From Gp6-AA40 sp035263125 (lineage in GTDB: Bacteria > Acidobacteriota > Vicinamibacteria > Vicinamibacterales > UBA2999): 64,000 nucleotides of DNA. A model generated the notes under the pieces. That model searched no databases. It saw only the letters and a list, made by a program, of their open reading frames with translations, and was not told the DNA's origin. This document shows positions 45,045 through 55,401 of this stretch, piece by piece. The stretch's first letter is position 1, and every line of letters starts with the position of its first letter. The DNA lies in assembly GCA_035263125.1 (NCBI GenBank), contig DATFRP010000359.1:31986-95985 (forward strand), written 5' to 3'. The translations under genes and the position numbers were made by a program.

Positions 45045-46397
45045 TTACGGCCGCGACGCCGATGACGGCGGCGCGGCTAGCGATTTGGCCTCTGCGTCGA
45101 CGTCCTGCTCCCATTGCGTGATCAGCGGATACAGCTTCTTGACGATGTCCATGCGCTGATTCGCAAGGTCGTTCCGCTCGCCGACGTCGTTCGCCAGGTT
45201 GAAGAGCATCGGGTTCGGTCCGTCGATCATCAGCTTCCAATCGCCCTGTCGCACCGCGCGCTGCCGTCGGGCCTGAAGCGTATAACGCCAGAACAGCGTA
45301 CGCTCGACTCGTGGCTGCGTGCCCTCGAGGATCGGCATGAGGTTCATGCCCTCGAGCTTCGCGTCGGCTGGTACCGGCGAATTGGTGATCGCCGCGATCG
45401 TCGCCGTGAGATCCATCACGATGCCCACCTGCGGTGACGTCTTTCCCGCCGGCACGTGTCCCGGCCATCTGAAGATCGCCGGCACACGGATGCCGCCTTC
45501 CCACACCGACTGTTTGCGGTGGAACAGCGGGGCATTCCGCGAGAGCCACTCGCCGCCGTTGTCGTTGGTGAAGATGACGAGCGTGTTGCGGGTAAGACCC
45601 TTGCGATCGAGCGCGGCGAGGATCTCGCCGACACCGCGGTCGGCCCGCTCGAGAATCGCGACATAATCCTGCCGCGTGCTCGTCTGATCGTCCTGCGGCT
45701 GGACGAATCGTGCGTTGTTCGGCGCCACCGACGGATGATCGGGCACCTGAAACGGCCAGTGCGCCGCATTGAAGGCCACTTCGAGAAAGAACGGCTTGCC
45801 CGCGCTCTCATCGATCACCTTGACCGCTTTCTGCGCGAACAGATCGGTCGAGTAGCCGTTCTCGTGCGAGGGCTGATCGTTTTCGAACAAATCGTGCTGC
45901 CCGTCGGAATCCGAGTGCTGGTAGTAGTCGATCAGTCCGCTCTTGAACCCGAAGAAGTAGTCGAACCCGTGCGCGGTGGGGCTGAACTCCGGTTTGTATC
46001 CGAGATGCCATTTGCCGATGAGCGCCGTGTGATAGCCGTTGTTCTTCAGGAGCTGCGGCAGCGAGCGGCCGGTCGGACGCAGGCCCTGCTCCTGGGCGAC
46101 ACGCGCCGATCCGAGCGGAACCTCGATGCGCACGCGCTGTTGATAGCGGCCTGAGATGAGCGCCGCGCGTGTCGGCGAGCAGCTCGGCATCGCATAGAAG
46201 TCGGTCAGGCGCGTGCCGTTCTTCGCGAGGCTGTCGATGTTCGGCGTCTTCACGTCAGGCGCGCCATAGCTGCCGATGTCGCCGTAACCGACATCGTCAG
46301 TGATGATGAGGACCACATTCGGACGACTGGCATCCTGCGCCCACGCCATCTGAGTGACGCAAGCGATCGCGGCAACAAGCGTGAGTAGCGTGCGCAT
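45045..46397 (-). CDS. sulfatase (arylsulfatase type)
   Basis: 450 residues with signal peptide 1-20. Formylglycine motif CSPTR in YAMPSCSPTRAALISGRY near residue 78 (Cys type, needing a formylglycine-generating enzyme), metal residues in IITDDVGYGDIGSYG, LIGKWHLG and the FTNDNGG segment. Usual length. It hydrolyses sulfate esters of polysaccharides or aryl sulfates in the periplasm. Followed 2 bases upstream by surE; the pairing has no obvious functional link. Confidence 0.94.
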   Translation of the reverse strand: MRTLLTLVAAIACVTQMAWAQDASRPNVVLIITDDVGYGDIGSYGAPDVKTPNIDSLAKNGTRLTDFYAMPSCSPTRAALISGRYQQRVRIEVPLGSARVAQEQGLRPTGRSLPQLLKNNGYHTALIGKWHLGYKPEFSPTAHGFDYFFGFKSGLIDYYQHSDSDGQHDLFENDQPSHENGYSTDLFAQKAVKVIDESAGKPFFLEVAFNAAHWPFQVPDHPSVAPNNARFVQPQDDQTSTRQDYVAILERADRGVGEILAALDRKGLTRNTLVIFTNDNGGEWLSRNAPLFHRKQSVWEGGIRVPAIFRWPGHVPAGKTSPQVGIVMDLTATIAAITNSPVPADAKLEGMNLMPILEGTQPRVERTLFWRYTLQARRQRAVRQGDWKLMIDGPNPMLFNLANDVGERNDLANQRMDIVKKLYPLITQWEQDVDAEAKSLAAPPSSASRP

Positions 46398-46399
46398 GG

Positions 46400-47257
46400 C
46401 TATTTGAAGATGGTCTTGAGCGTTTCAACCTGCGATTTGTCGAACTCGCCGAGTTTCATAGGGGTCACCGACACATACCCGTTCTGCACCGCCCACATGT
46501 CCGAACCCTGTGGTCCTTCCCCGCCTTCCTTGAATACGCTCCAGTAGATCGTGCGGCCGCTCGGATGCTTCATCTCAGCGAAATGTTCGTCGCCTTCCTT
46601 CTTCTCCGCCTGCGACGTGATCATGTAGCCCTTGTATCCGCTGGTCGGCCGTGCCGGCAGGTTGACGTTGAGAAACGTGTTCGGCGCGAGCCCGTACTGC
46701 TTGATTCGCCGCGCGACGCCGAGGACCTCCTCAGCCGCATACACGTAGTCCCGCGGCGCTCCGTCCTCCGCAAGCGAAGCTGCAATCGCCGGCACGCCGT
46801 GAAGCGCACCTTCACGAGCGGCACCAACCGTGCCCGACAGGTACGCCGAGAAGCCGAGGTTGTACCCGCGGTTGATGCCAGATACGACCAGATCAGGCTT
46901 CGGCTCGAGAATGTTTCGAATCGCGATGTTCACGGTGCTGGCAGGAGTGGCCGTCAGCCCGATGGCTCGAAGCCCGTTCGGCAGGGTGAAATCCTCGCGG
47001 AATACCGGCTCGCTCGTCACGATCGAATGTCCCTTTCCGCTCTGATTCTCTGACGGCGCCACGATGATGACCTGGCCGATCGCCTGGAGCGTCTGCGCCA
47101 CCATCGCAATGCCCGGCGCACGCACGCCATCGTCATTGCTGATCAGGATGCGATACGGAAGTGGTTGCGGACGCGCCTGCTGTGCCCGCGCCGGAGCGAA
47201 CAGCATCGCGAAGAGACTTAGAGCGAGAAGTGGAACGACGGCACGAGCTCTCGACAT
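46400..47257 (-). CDS. surE: SurE family nucleotidase with export signal
   Basis: 285 residues. Metal-binding ILISNDDGVRAPGI, IIVAPSENQSGKGHSI, DLVVSGINRGYNLG and YSGTVGAAREG-like LSGTVGAAREGAL are the full SurE core. Cytoplasmic SurE enzymes are about 250 residues and start at the NDDG strand; here about 26 extra N-terminal residues (SRARAVVPLLALSLFAMLFAPARAQ) form a clean signal peptide, so the enzyme is predicted periplasmic. It would dephosphorylate nucleoside monophosphates or polyphosphate. Adjacent to the sulfatase. Confidence 0.93.
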   Translation of the reverse strand: MSRARAVVPLLALSLFAMLFAPARAQQARPQPLPYRILISNDDGVRAPGIAMVAQTLQAIGQVIIVAPSENQSGKGHSIVTSEPVFREDFTLPNGLRAIGLTATPASTVNIAIRNILEPKPDLVVSGINRGYNLGFSAYLSGTVGAAREGALHGVPAIAASLAEDGAPRDYVYAAEEVLGVARRIKQYGLAPNTFLNVNLPARPTSGYKGYMITSQAEKKEGDEHFAEMKHPSGRTIYWSVFKEGGEGPQGSDMWAVQNGYVSVTPMKLGEFDKSQVETLKTIFK

Positions 47258-47270
47258 GGCGCCGAGAGTA

Positions 47271-47612
47271 TCAGAACGCAGGGGTGGGACGCCTGACGAG
47301 TCTGTAAATCGCCCAGGCCAGGATGCCGAGGAGGACGACGGGCACGAGCGGTGCGAGCAGTGCCAGGATGCCGGCGACGAGTGCCCCTACGAGCGCGACG
47401 ATCCCGATGATGACGACGACCGGCGCGACGAGCAACCCGAGCAGCCCGCCGATAAGGCCGAACACGAGGCGGAGCACGCCGCCAAACAGGAAGAAGAACA
47501 GGCGAAACGGGAGGAACAGCAGCTTGAAGACCAGACCGATTATCAGGAGCGGAATTGCTGCGACGCCAAAGAACAGTAACGCCAGGGCGCCGAGGAACAA
47601 GAACGTCAGCAT
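47271..47612 (-). CDS. small hydrophobic membrane protein
   Basis: 113 residues, almost entirely hydrophobic, with three to four predicted helices (LTFLFLGALALLFFGVAAIPLLIIGLVF, LFFFLFGGVLRLVFGLIGGLLGLLVAPVVVIIGIVALVGALVAGIL). No family recognised. Between surE and rpoZ. Coding support comes from the coherent helix pattern and the fitting intergenic spacing; function unknown. Confidence 0.62.
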   Translation of the reverse strand: MLTFLFLGALALLFFGVAAIPLLIIGLVFKLLFLPFRLFFFLFGGVLRLVFGLIGGLLGLLVAPVVVIIGIVALVGALVAGILALLAPLVPVVLLGILAWAIYRLVRRPTPAF

Positions 47613-47652
47613 CCTAACCTGCCATTACGGCCGGTATCCGACGAAGGTTCCG

Positions 47653-47937
47653 CTAGGTGCGTTTCGACTCTGGCACCTCGTACAGGACGAGACCCCGTTT
47701 GACCTCCTCCATCGCGACACGCTCGGCCTTGAACGGCTGCGCGCGAGGCTCTTCGCCCGGGTGGTGGTCATCGCCGAGACGAGGAAGCGCGCCACGCCTC
47801 AGCTGCTTCGCACGCATCGCTGCGACGTCGACAAAGAGAAAACGGCTTTCAATCGGAGGGGCTTTCGGACGAGGGGCTGGCGGTTCCGCAGCCAGCTCGG
47901 TATCGACCGGACTCAGCGTGTCGTCAGTGTCAGCCAT
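47653..47937 (-). CDS. rpoZ: RNA polymerase omega subunit
   Basis: 94 residues from ATG 47937. SRFLFVDVAAMRAKQLRRGALPRL matches the conserved omega helix that wraps the beta-prime C-terminus, and ERVAMEEVKRGLVLYEVPES matches the second helix (AxEEV..G.I.Y). The 25-residue N-terminal tail (ADTDDTLSPVDTELAAEPPAPRPKAP) is acidic and proline-rich, as in acidobacterial omegas. Not next to gmk as is usual. Confidence 0.87.
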   Translation of the reverse strand: MADTDDTLSPVDTELAAEPPAPRPKAPPIESRFLFVDVAAMRAKQLRRGALPRLGDDHHPGEEPRAQPFKAERVAMEEVKRGLVLYEVPESKRT

Positions 47938-47964
47938 GAGAGGCCCCAGACTAACACACAAAAA

Positions 47965-48072
47965 CGGCTCCAGGCTCCAAGGTCTGGGCCTTGCCCGAAC
48001 CTGGAGCCTGTCTCGCCGTGGGGCGGCAAAGTCGCGACGCCGGACCTGTCCGCCGTAGCGGCAATGCCGCGA
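47965..48072. repeat. palindromic words between rpoZ and hsp20
   Basis: GGCTCCAAGGTCTGGGCCTTGCCCGAACCTGGAGCC is an imperfect hairpin at 47967-48009. Further on, CCTGTCCGCCGTAGCGGCAATGCCGCGAAGGCGGAGG (about 48045-48081) resembles the CCTGTCCACCGTAGCC word at 35402-35418. No gene is seen here. Confidence 0.55.
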
Positions 48073-48081
48073 AGGCGGAGG

Positions 48082-48471
48082 TTACGCGGCGACTTCCACG
48101 TTGATGGTGCGCGGCTTGGCCTCTTCCCTGTACGGGAGCCGGATGGTCAGGACGCCGTTCTTGAACTCCGCGCTGACCTTGGCCGCGTCTACGAAGTTCG
48201 GCAGCGTGAACGAACGGCTGAACGTTCCGTAATCGCGTTCGACGCGACGGAACTGCTCTTCCTTCACATCGACGGGCAGCTTCTTCTCGCCCTTCAATGT
48301 GAGAACGTTGTTCTCTACCGTCACCTCGACGTCTTCACGACCCACATCCGGCAGCTCCGCCTTGATCACCAGATCGTGTGCGGCCGTCTCGAAGATATCG
48401 ACCGGCGGGACCCACCCCCCGCGCGGGAGGATCGCAAACTCACGGAATGGATCGAATCGAGTAATCGTCAT
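48082..48471 (-). CDS. Hsp20/alpha-crystallin family small heat-shock protein
   Basis: 129 residues from ATG 48471. WVPPVDIFETAAHDLVIKAELPDVGREDVEVTVENNVLTLKGEKKL is the beginning of the alpha-crystallin domain, and YGTFSRSFTLPNFVD, AKVSAEFKNGVLTIRLPYREEAKPRTINV its end. It holds unfolding proteins for DnaK. It follows dnaK by 13 bases and shares its promoter; a second Hsp20 is divergent at 50527. Confidence 0.95.
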   Translation of the reverse strand: MTITRFDPFREFAILPRGGWVPPVDIFETAAHDLVIKAELPDVGREDVEVTVENNVLTLKGEKKLPVDVKEEQFRRVERDYGTFSRSFTLPNFVDAAKVSAEFKNGVLTIRLPYREEAKPRTINVEVAA

Positions 48472-48484
48472 TGTCCTTGTCTCC

Positions 48485-50347
<1,863 letters not shown>

Positions 50348-50400
50348 GTCTGTTCAATCTCCTGCCCTTGAATTGCCTGGAAGGCTTCAGGGCTGACAGA

Positions 50401-50428
50401 AGTATAGCACTTGGTGAGTATATATCAA
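50401..50428 (-). promoter_or_regulatory. sigma-70-type promoter of dnaK-hsp20
   Basis: On the minus strand TTGATA (50428-50423), a 16-base spacer and TATACT (50406-50401), with an expected transcript start near 50394 and a leader of about 47 bases before the dnaK ATG. It lies in a strikingly AT-rich island (50400-50470). No CIRCE (TTAGCACTC...GAGTGCTAA) and no clear HAIR element are seen, though a CTTG...CAAG pair frames the promoter. Confidence 0.6.
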
Positions 50429-50437
50429 GCATATAAT
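50411..50437 (+). promoter_or_regulatory. possible divergent promoter of hsp20-ymdB operon
   Basis: TTGGTG, a 15-base spacer and a perfect TATAAT (50432-50437), overlapping the dnaK promoter on the opposite strand. The short spacer lowers confidence. Downstream leader about 83 bases to the ATG at 50527. Confidence 0.4.
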
Positions 50438-50526
50438 CTTATATAAATACACTCATATCATTCCTGAGAGATTTCCAAGGAAATACTCAGGCTTTCCAAT
50501 CCGAGCCCGGCCGTTTTTCCTGTGCG

Positions 50527-51000
50527 ATGATGGCGCGAGTGGCCCAGTTTCCTTTTGTTCCGGGTGGCGACGTTCGCGAGCTCGGTGACGACATCCGGGA
50601 ACTGTTCGCCGATCTCGAGGCCCGCCTTCCCGCCGAACAGCGCGTGTATTCGGGCGAGTGCCACCCCGTCCTCGACGTGCTCGAGACCGCGGCGGGTGTC
50701 GAGATCATCCTGGACGTGACCGGCGTGCCCACCAACGCGATCCGTGTGCTCTTTCGGAATGGCGTCGTGCTGGTCGCCGGCGAGAAGGCTCGCAGCCCTC
50801 TCGGTGCCGGTGCGACCTATCACCTCGTCGAGCGCGAGTTCGGCCGCTTCGCGCGCGCCGTCCGGCTGACCGGTGCGTTCGAGACTGCGGCCGCACGAGC
50901 GTGGCTCGACTCGGGCGAGCTCACCATCGTAATCCCCAGACGCGCCGACCGACGTGGCCAGGCGCACGTGATTCCGATCACTTCGGCCGACCACCCATGA
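50527..51000 (+). CDS. second Hsp20-like small heat-shock protein, divergent to dnaK
   Basis: 157 residues. HPVLDVLETAAGVEIILDVTGVPTNAIRVLFRNGVVLVAGEK and YHLVEREFGRFARAVRLTGAFETAAARAWLDSGELTIVIPRRADRRGQAHVIPI follow the alpha-crystallin pattern, including the I-x-I/V motif near the end. An N-terminal helical part precedes. ATGA overlap with ymdB, which makes a chaperone the first gene of a DNA-repair/isoprenoid operon. Confidence 0.86.
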   Translation: MMARVAQFPFVPGGDVRELGDDIRELFADLEARLPAEQRVYSGECHPVLDVLETAAGVEIILDVTGVPTNAIRVLFRNGVVLVAGEKARSPLGAGATYHLVEREFGRFARAVRLTGAFETAAARAWLDSGELTIVIPRRADRRGQAHVIPITSADHP

Positions 51001-51830
51001 ACATCCTCTTCATCGGAGACATCGTCGGCCGCCCGGGACGCGAGGCGGTGCGCAAGGGCCTTCGTGGAATCGTGGAGCGCCATCACGTCGACTTCGTGAT
51101 TGCCAATGCCGAGAACGCGGCGGCGGGCTTCGGCATCACCAAGGACATCGGCGACACGCTGCTCGAAATGGGCATCGACGTCATGACATCGGGCAATCAC
51201 ATCTGGGACAAGAAGGAGGCGCTCGACTACATCGCGGCCGAGCCGCGGCTGCTTCGTCCCGCCAACTATCCGGTAGGTGTGCCTGGACGGGGGTCCACGG
51301 TGGCGCTATCGGGCGACGGGCGTGCGGTCGGCGTGGTGAACATCATGGGGCGCGTCTTCATGACCAGCATCGACGATCCGTTCGCCGTGGTGCTGCGCGA
51401 GATCGACGCCATCCGCCACAAGACCCGCGTCATCATCGTCGACTTTCACGCGGAGGCGACGAGCGAGAAGATCGCGATGGGCTGGCATCTCGACGGCAAG
51501 GTCACGCTGGTCGTCGGCACGCACACGCATGTGCAGACGGCCGACGAACGGATCCTTCCGCAGGGGACCGCCTATCTCACCGACGCCGGCATGACCGGCC
51601 CTCATGATTCGATCATCGGAATGGAGCGCGAGCCTTCGCTCTCGAGATTCCTCACGGGCCTTCCGATCAAGTTCGAGCCCGCGACCGGAAACCCGCGCCT
51701 CAATGGCATCGTCGTCACGGCCGACGAGAAAACGGGGCGTGCCACCGGCGTGACGCGAATCAGTTATTCCGAGCAGGAGCTCGCCAACTTCGCCAGGACG
51801 GCCGAGCACCTGTCTGTGCACCAGCGATGA
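50997..51830 (+). CDS. ymdB: TIGR00282 metallophosphoesterase (YmdB family)
   Basis: 277 residues from ATG 50997, overlapping the hsp20 stop. Metallophosphoesterase ligands in NILFIGDIVGRPGREAV, VIANAENAAAGFGI, TSGNHIWDKKE, VDFHAEATSEK and VVGTHTHVQTADERILP. YmdB in Bacillus hydrolyses cyclic nucleotides and affects biofilm and spore decisions. Stop overlaps xseA (ATGA). Confidence 0.96.
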   Translation: MNILFIGDIVGRPGREAVRKGLRGIVERHHVDFVIANAENAAAGFGITKDIGDTLLEMGIDVMTSGNHIWDKKEALDYIAAEPRLLRPANYPVGVPGRGSTVALSGDGRAVGVVNIMGRVFMTSIDDPFAVVLREIDAIRHKTRVIIVDFHAEATSEKIAMGWHLDGKVTLVVGTHTHVQTADERILPQGTAYLTDAGMTGPHDSIIGMEREPSLSRFLTGLPIKFEPATGNPRLNGIVVTADEKTGRATGVTRISYSEQELANFARTAEHLSVHQR

Positions 51831-53263
51831 GCCTGTTCGATCTTCCCTTCGAGGAACCCCTCGACTCGCCTGACGACACGCTCGCTCGGGACAAGCCCGG
51901 GGCCACGCCGAACAAGACGAAGCCGCGCGCGCCCGAGCGGCACGTGCACACCGTCAGCGAGCTGACCGCGCGCATTCGCACGCTCCTCGAAGAAGAATTT
52001 TTCGAGATCTGGGTCGAGGGCGAGCTGTCCAACTGCAAGGTGTGGAACACGGGTCATCTCTACTTCACGCTCAAAGATCAGGGCGCCCAGATCAAGGGCG
52101 TGATGTTTCGTTCGGCCCTGCGGCTGCTGAAGTTCACGCCGAAGGACGGGCTGCGCGTCGTGGCGCGCGGCCGCGTCAGCGTATACGACCCCAAAGGCGA
52201 GTACCAGATCATCTGCGAGCACCTCGAGCCCGGCGGGCTCGGCGCGTTGCAGCTCGCCTACGACCAGCTGAAACAGCGGCTCGCCACCGAAGGCCTGTTC
52301 GACGCGCGGCGCAAGCGGGCGCTGCCCGCGCTCCCGCGCAAGATTGGGGTCGTCACCTCGCTCGATGGCGCCGCGATTCGCGACATCATCAAGGTGCTGC
52401 GCCGACGATACGCCAATGCGCACGTGGTGATTCGCCCGGTGCGCGTGCAGGGCGAAGGCGCTGCGCTCGACATCGCGCGCGGCCTCTCGGCGATCGCGAA
52501 AGTCAAAGGCGTCGACGTCGTCATTGTCGGACGCGGCGGCGGCTCAATCGAAGACCTGTGGGCGTTCAACGAAGAAGTGGCCGTCAGAGCCATCGCCGGC
52601 TGTCCGGTGCCGATCATCTCGGCGGTCGGTCACGAAACCGACGTCACGATCGCCGACTTCGTCGCCGACCTTCGCGCGCCGACGCCGTCAGCGGCCGCGG
52701 AGATGGTCGTTGCCCGCAAGGACGAGTTCGTCTCGCGCATCGACCGGCTCGAGGTCAGATTGCGGGGAGCGATCACTGCCAGACGCCATCGACTCGAGTC
52801 GCGGCTGCGCGCGCTCGATGCGCGGTCGGGCATCGCCAGCGCTCGAGGGCGACTCGCCATGCGTGCGCGCGATGCCGGCGAACTGACGCACGAGCTGCGT
52901 CGCGCGATGCGCGCGGGCCTGTCGACGCGGGAGCGCCGGTATCAGACGCTGCGGCTTGCGCTCGAAACGTTCGATCTGCGTCGCCGCCTTGCCGGACTCC
53001 GCACCAGGCTGGTTGCCGGCGACGGTCGACTTGCGGCAGTACTCGATCGCCGTCGCCATGCGCTCGATGCGCGACTCGGCGCGGCGGTCGCCCGTCTCGA
53101 AAGCCTGAGTCCCCTCGGGGTGCTGGCGCGAGGCTACGCCGTGTGCTGGAATGCGGATCGCACGAAGGTGATTCGCGACGCGTCGAGCGTGGCCCCCGGC
53201 GATCGCGTCACCGTAACCGTCGAGCGCGGCGAGCTGGCGTGTGAGGTGAAAGGGCGTGTCTGA
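51827..53263 (+). CDS. xseA: exodeoxyribonuclease VII large subunit
   Basis: 478 residues. N-terminal OB fold (VSELTARIRTLLEEEFFEIWVEGELSNCKVWNTGHLYFTLKD), core catalytic region with IGVVTSLDGAAIRDI, VIVGRGGGSIEDLWAFNEE and PIISAVGHETDVTIADFVAD, then a long helical C-terminal region and PLGVLARGYAV. Single-strand DNA degradation in mismatch and repair processes; overlaps ymdB and xseB. Confidence 0.98.
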   Translation: MSLFDLPFEEPLDSPDDTLARDKPGATPNKTKPRAPERHVHTVSELTARIRTLLEEEFFEIWVEGELSNCKVWNTGHLYFTLKDQGAQIKGVMFRSALRLLKFTPKDGLRVVARGRVSVYDPKGEYQIICEHLEPGGLGALQLAYDQLKQRLATEGLFDARRKRALPALPRKIGVVTSLDGAAIRDIIKVLRRRYANAHVVIRPVRVQGEGAALDIARGLSAIAKVKGVDVVIVGRGGGSIEDLWAFNEEVAVRAIAGCPVPIISAVGHETDVTIADFVADLRAPTPSAAAEMVVARKDEFVSRIDRLEVRLRGAITARRHRLESRLRALDARSGIASARGRLAMRARDAGELTHELRRAMRAGLSTRERRYQTLRLALETFDLRRRLAGLRTRLVAGDGRLAAVLDRRRHALDARLGAAVARLESLSPLGVLARGYAVCWNADRTKVIRDASSVAPGDRVTVTVERGELACEVKGRV

Positions 53264-53510
53264 CACCACCATCAAGGATTTCGAGGCGGCGATCGCCGAG
53301 CTCGAAGCGGTCGTCAAGAAGCTCGAGGAAGGCGACCTTCCCCTCGAGGAATCGCTGCGGCTGTACGAGCGCGGCGTGCACCTCTCGCGCTTCTGCCATG
53401 CGCGTCTGGAAGAGGCCGAACGCCGCATCGAGGTTCTGAACGAGCGCGGTCACCTGCAGCCCCCTCCGGCGGGGCTCACGGCGGAGGATGACTCACAGAC
53501 CAAGCGCTGA
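53256..53510 (+). CDS. xseB: exodeoxyribonuclease VII small subunit
   Basis: 84 residues, GTG start within the end of xseA (8-base overlap). DFEAAIAELEAVVKKLEEGDLPLEESLRLYERGVHLSRFC is the characteristic XseB helical hairpin. Forms a complex with XseA in several copies. The C-terminal end overlaps the ispA start by 23 bases. Confidence 0.96.
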   Translation: MSDTTIKDFEAAIAELEAVVKKLEEGDLPLEESLRLYERGVHLSRFCHARLEEAERRIEVLNERGHLQPPPAGLTAEDDSQTKR

Positions 53511-54432
53511 GACGCACGCGCTCAGCGAATACCTCGAGAGCCGTCGCGCGGAGATCGAAGCAGCGCTGCGTACGGTGTTGCCCGGGCCACCGGACTGTCC
53601 CACCGTTGTGGCCGATGCCATGCGCTACAGCCTGACAGCCGGCGGCAAGCGCCTGCGCCCCATCCTCTGCCTGGCCAGCGCCGATTCCGTTGGCGGCGAT
53701 CGCGCGCTCGCCGTGCCGGCCGCGTGCGCCATCGAGCTCATTCACACCTACTCGCTGATCCACGACGATCTGCCAGCGATGGATGACGATGTGATGCGGA
53801 GAGGACGACCGACGCTGCACGTCGTCGCTGGCGAGGGGATGGCCATCCTCGCGGGCGACGGACTGCTCACCGAGGCGTTTCATCTGCTCGCGCGAGAACC
53901 GAAGACGACCGATCTCTCGATCGCGGCCCGCAAGCTTCGCGTGATCGACACGATCGCCGAGGCGGCCGGTCCCGTCGGTATGGTGGGTGGCCAGGCGCTC
54001 GATCTCGCATCGGTTGCACCAGTCGGAGCGAGTGCGGCTCCGCCAACGCTTGATCGCGAGGCGGTCGCCACCATGCACCGCAAGAAGACCGGCGCGATGA
54101 TCCGGGCGTCTGCAATCGCCGGCGCGATCATGGGCGGCGGCGACGAGCAACAGATCGACGCGATCGCCCGTGCCGCCGCGGAGCTGGGACTCGCCTTTCA
54201 AATCGTGGACGACATCCTCGATGTCGAAGCATCGTCGGCCGATCTCGGCAAGACCGCAGGCAAAGATGCCGCCGCCGGCAAGCCTACCTATCCCAGTCTC
54301 TACGGACTCGACACGTCCAAGCAAATGGCCCGCGACTGCCTCGATCGCGCCCACACGATCCTGAGCGCCGCCGACATGGCCGACGCGTATCTGCTCGGCA
54401 TCGGGCGGTGGATCGTCGAGCGGTCGAATTAG
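53488..54432 (+). CDS. ispA: farnesyl/geranylgeranyl diphosphate synthase
   Basis: 314 residues. First aspartate-rich motif DDLPAMDDD with preceding HTYSLIHDD, second motif DDILDVEASSADLGKTAGKD, and substrate LTAGGKRLRP. FPP synthase family; product chain length cannot be fixed from sequence. Prenyl supply for quinones and undecaprenyl carriers. In many bacteria dxs and tlyA follow; here a palindromic element and tlyA follow. Confidence 0.94.
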   Translation: MTHRPSAETHALSEYLESRRAEIEAALRTVLPGPPDCPTVVADAMRYSLTAGGKRLRPILCLASADSVGGDRALAVPAACAIELIHTYSLIHDDLPAMDDDVMRRGRPTLHVVAGEGMAILAGDGLLTEAFHLLAREPKTTDLSIAARKLRVIDTIAEAAGPVGMVGGQALDLASVAPVGASAAPPTLDREAVATMHRKKTGAMIRASAIAGAIMGGGDEQQIDAIARAAAELGLAFQIVDDILDVEASSADLGKTAGKDAAAGKPTYPSLYGLDTSKQMARDCLDRAHTILSAADMADAYLLGIGRWIVERSN

Positions 54433-54441
54433 TTCGGTGCG

Positions 54442-54647
54442 AGGGAACGGAGGGGACGGAGGAAACGGTCTAACAGGAGAAACGGAGGAACGGAGATCGG
54501 ACGGAGAACGCCACGCCGACACCCACAATCACCATCGCTCAGGACGCACCGACTGTGATTGTGGGTGTCGGTGTGGCGTAACTCCGTTCGTTCTCCGTTT
54601 CTCCGTTCCTCCTGTTAATCCGTTCCCTCCGCCACCTCCGTTCCCTC
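54442..54647. repeat. GGA-rich long-arm palindromic element, copy B
   Basis: Left arm 54442-54532 and right arm 54555-54647 are reverse complements over about 90 bases with minor mismatches, separated by a 22-base loop. Outer arms are GGAACGGAGGGGACGG type polypurine; the inner tip reads GACACCCACAATCAC on the left and the complement on the right. Copy A at 21018-21213 shares arms and the inner CACCCACAATCA word. It would form a very long hairpin in RNA or DNA. It fills the ispA-tlyA spacer, with no coding sequence inside. Confidence 0.92.
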
Positions 54648-54669
54648 CACAGCTACAATCGCGCGACTC

Positions 54670-55401
54670 ATGGCCCGCGTTCGACTCGATCAACTCGTCA
54701 TGACCCGCGGGCTCGCTCCTTCGCGTGAGCGGGCGCGGGCGTTGGTGCTGGCAGGACAGGTCAGTGTCGATGGCAAGCCGGTGACCAAAGCAGGAACGAC
54801 CGTTGACGAAGCGTCAGTCGTCGCGTTGATCGCGCCCGATCATCCGTATGTCGGTCGCGGCGGATTGAAGCTGGCGCATGCGCTCGACACGTTTCACATC
54901 GCTGTCACCGGCCGCGAATGTCTCGATATCGGCGCATCGACCGGCGGCTTCACCGATGTGATGCTCCAGCGCGGTGCTGCGCGCGTGGTGGCGTTGGACG
55001 TCGGCCATGGGCAACTGGACTGGCGGCTGCGCAACGACGCGCGCGTCGTTGTCCTCGAGCACATGAACGCGCGCCACCTCACGCCGTCGGCGCTGCCCGG
55101 GCCGGTCGATCTCGTCACGATCGACGTGTCGTTCATCTCGCTTGCACGGATACTGCCGGTCGTGCCGCCGATGCTCGCGCCCGGCGCCGATATCGTCGCC
55201 CTCGTCAAACCACAGTTCGAGGCGGGACGGGCGGAAGTACGAAAGGGGATCATTCGAGATTCCGCTATTCACGATCGCGTCCTGGAAGAAGTGGCGGCGG
55301 CCGGCGCTGAGGTAGGATTGATCCGCGTGGCCTGGACGCCCTCCCCGGTCACCGGACAGAAAGGGAACGTCGAGTTCCTCATCCACTTCCGCGTCGCATG
55401 A
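54670..55401 (+). CDS. tlyA: TlyA family rRNA 2'-O-methyltransferase
   Basis: 243 residues. N-terminal S4 RNA-binding domain RVRLDQLVMTRGLAPSRERARALVLAGQVSVDG, then FtsJ/RrmJ-like SAM domain with GRECLDIGASTGGFTDVMLQRGA, ALDVGHGQLDWRLRN and SFISLARILPVVP, and KPQFEAGR. It methylates 16S/23S ribose positions near the subunit interface. Overlaps nadK by ATGA. Confidence 0.95.
   Translation: MARVRLDQLVMTRGLAPSRERARALVLAGQVSVDGKPVTKAGTTVDEASVVALIAPDHPYVGRGGLKLAHALDTFHIAVTGRECLDIGASTGGFTDVMLQRGAARVVALDVGHGQLDWRLRNDARVVVLEHMNARHLTPSALPGPVDLVTIDVSFISLARILPVVPPMLAPGADIVALVKPQFEAGRAEVRKGIIRDSAIHDRVLEEVAAAGAEVGLIRVAWTPSPVTGQKGNVEFLIHFRVA

Noticed and set aside
50401..50430. CIRCE or HspR operator at dnaK
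   Set aside because: No TTAGCACTC-N9-GAGTGCTAA, and the CTTG...CAAG pair lacks the rest of the HAIR consensus.
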